From contig DBQN01000018.1 in the NCBI GenBank assembly GCA_002305255.1, positions 1-7,482 of the forward strand: a stretch of DNA of 7,482 bases, given 5' to 3'. Shown here piece by piece: positions 6,323-7,482 of this stretch. The notes under the pieces are model-generated. The model had not been told where the DNA came from, did not search any database, and saw nothing but the letters and a program-made list of their open reading frames with translations. Both the position numbers and the translations under genes were made by a program. Source of the DNA: Firmicutes bacterium UBA1393 (GTDB lineage Bacteria > Bacillota > DTU025). The number at the start of each line of letters is the position of its first letter. Within the stretch, counting starts at the first letter, position 1.

Positions 6323-7432
6323 CTAGTCACGGACAGTCCATCTTTCAACTAGCGCTTCATCGAGATCTACGCCTAGGCCAGGCCTATCTGGCATGATGAC
6401 GCATCCATCGACTACTTCGACGGGGTGTATCGGAAGCTGAGTCCTAAGGGGGTTCACGCTGACGTCGTACTCCATCACCCATGCATTAGATATCGATCCA
6501 AGCAGATGGGCCATGGCCGCCAGTCGTATGCAGTTGCCAAAGAAGTGGGGTACGCACGGAACGTCCCATGCTGCAGCCACATCTGCGATCCTTCTGCACT
6601 CGCTAATGCCTCCGGCCCTCATGTCAGGCTGGATCACCGATGCAGCCCCACAGAGCAGGATATCCCGGGCATCATACCTATTGAACACCTGATGCTCGCC
6701 GAGGGCGATCGGCGTGTTGGTTCTCGCGGCCAGTTCTGCCGTACCGGAGATGTCATGGCTGGGCAATGGCTCTTCAATCCATGCGATGTCGTACTTCTCA
6801 AGCATTTCGGCGCGCCTCCACGATTCGCGCGCGTTCCATCCAGAGTTGACGTCTACCATGATCGCCACATCTGGACCAGCCACCTGCCTGGCCAGCCTCA
6901 CGATTGCCTCATCCAAGCCGGGGTCCACGCCAATCCGGACTTTGAACGCCCGGAAACCCCTTTCGAGAACCCCGGTCACTGTGGCTTCGATCTGTTCCAG
7001 CGGCACATAGCCCAGGCTGGCATATGCCGGAACCCGGTTGCGCGCCGCCCCCAGCAGACGGTACACCGGCTGGCCAAGGTGCTTTCCGAGGATATCCCAC
7101 AACGCCATGTCGATGGCGGCCAAGGCGTAGATTTCCAGCCCGCGAGTGCGGCCCATGGGCGATATGAAGAGGCTGTACATCTTTTGCCACAGCCTCTGGA
7201 CATCAAGGCTTTCTTCGCCCAGTAGCAGGCTGCGGAATTTGCCGTTGATCATGGAGATGGCAGCCTGATCGCCTGTAGGCCACGCGTCCACCTCGCCAAA
7301 CCCGACAACGCCGGAGTCGGTTTCTACTTCCACCAGGATCATACTTCTCGAAGGGATCTCCATATGTGCAAACTTAATTGGCTGGCTCGATTCACAACTC
7401 AATAGCCTTGCACGAACATCTGCGATTTTCAT
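6323..7432 (-). CDS. Mandelate racemase/muconate lactonizing family enzyme, copy A (probable sugar-acid dehydratase)
   Basis: Cytoplasmic Mg2+-dependent enolase-superfamily enzyme, 369 residues, full length. Seen: capping domain about 1-115, barrel with Lys164-Val-Arg166 followed by IGVDP, metal ligands Asp194 (VDVNSGW), Glu220 (WIEEP) and Glu246 (LGEHQ), the Asp270 (IQPDMRAGG)/His296 (VPHFFG) dyad and Glu321 (VMEYD). It is a clear paralogue of copy B at 1934-3064, sharing AYAS, DVNSGW, WIEEP, TPIALGEH, RAGGISEC and MR-unlike K-x-R. The active-site rims differ: HFFGNCIRLAA versus HCFGSAIKYAA, and MEYDVSVNPL versus LEWNMNECPL, which argues for different substrates or stereochemistry. Arg166 replaces the second Lys of the usual K-x-K, pointing to dehydration rather than racemisation (inference). 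Start: ATG 7432 preceded by GGAGGTG (7441-7447) at eight bases, strong and unambiguous. It is the first gene of the cassette within the window; the promoter may lie further right. Confidence 0.95.
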   Translation of the reverse strand: MKIADVRARLLSCESSQPIKFAHMEIPSRSMILVEVETDSGVVGFGEVDAWPTGDQAAISMINGKFRSLLLGEESLDVQRLWQKMYSLFISPMGRTRGLEIYALAAIDMALWDILGKHLGQPVYRLLGAARNRVPAYASLGYVPLEQIEATVTGVLERGFRAFKVRIGVDPGLDEAIVRLARQVAGPDVAIMVDVNSGWNARESWRRAEMLEKYDIAWIEEPLPSHDISGTAELAARTNTPIALGEHQVFNRYDARDILLCGAASVIQPDMRAGGISECRRIADVAAAWDVPCVPHFFGNCIRLAAMAHLLGSISNAWVMEYDVSVNPLRTQLPIHPVEVVDGCVIMPDRPGLGVDLDEALVERWTVRD

Positions 7433-7440
7433 GCCTACAA

Positions 7441-7447
7441 CACCTCC
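7441..7447 (-). promoter_or_regulatory. Ribosome binding site of MR copy A
   Basis: GGAGGTG on the minus strand, eight bases before ATG 7432. The remaining bases to the window edge (7448-7482) hold no recognisable gene or promoter; a short GCAAC direct repeat there is not convincing. Confidence 0.75.
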
Positions 7448-7482
7448 GCGTCAGTCGCAACCTGGCAACGCACCCCACTGCT

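Noticed and set aside
7457..7469. GCAAC direct repeat (7457-7461, 7465-7469) as an operator upstream of MR copy A
   Set aside because: Two five-base copies near the window edge are expected by chance, and no -10/-35 elements are recognisable in the few bases available.

Overview
The window comes from a bacterial genome of moderately high GC. All seven protein genes lie on the minus strand, packed head to tail as a single presumptive operon read from right to left. Clear Shine-Dalgarno sequences combined with several GTG/TTG (perhaps CTG) starts and frequent AGG/ATA codons suggest a Bacillota- or Synergistota-like bacterium. That placement is only an impression, because no taxonomic marker gene is present. 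No RNA gene, transposase, CRISPR array, regulator or convincing terminator is visible. The operon probably extends past at least the left edge, where the last gene is cut.

Order of transcription (high to low coordinate): (1) 7432-6323, enolase-superfamily sugar-acid dehydratase of the mandelate racemase (MR) subgroup, copy A. (2) 6265-5795, tctB-like small membrane subunit of a tripartite tricarboxylate transporter (TTT). (3) 5746-4229, tctA-like large membrane subunit. (4) 4116-3151, tctC/Bug-type solute-binding protein with a signal peptide. (5) 3064-1934, a second MR-subgroup enzyme, copy B. (6) 1910-540, class II (MOFRL-type) glycerate 2-kinase homologue. (7) 543-1, the first 181 codons of an enolase homologue, cut by the window edge and overlapping the kinase gene by ATGA.

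Taken together, the genes read as an uptake and catabolism cassette for a polyhydroxy or carboxylic acid. TctC captures the acid, TctA/B import it, the two MR-type enzymes dehydrate (or epimerise) it, and a kinase plus an enolase-type lyase carry the product toward a PEP-like enol phosphate. An aldolase and a reductase, which a textbook glucarate/galactarate-to-glycerate route would need, are not in the window.

The most interesting part is the last two genes. The kinase lacks the family's highly conserved SDV-x-GD ... IASGPT segment. The enolase homologue has lost the active-site loop histidine (position of yeast His159) and alters both the SGASTG and SRGNPT motifs, while keeping the catalytic Glu168 position. 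Two translationally coupled, co-diverged enzymes could be a kinase/lyase pair acting on something other than glycerate and 2-phosphoglycerate. Other notable points are a perfect 12-bp tandem duplication that inserts four residues into the TctA signature, a strong intercistronic hairpin after tctC, and an orphan near-perfect Shine-Dalgarno sequence in the tctA-tctC gap.
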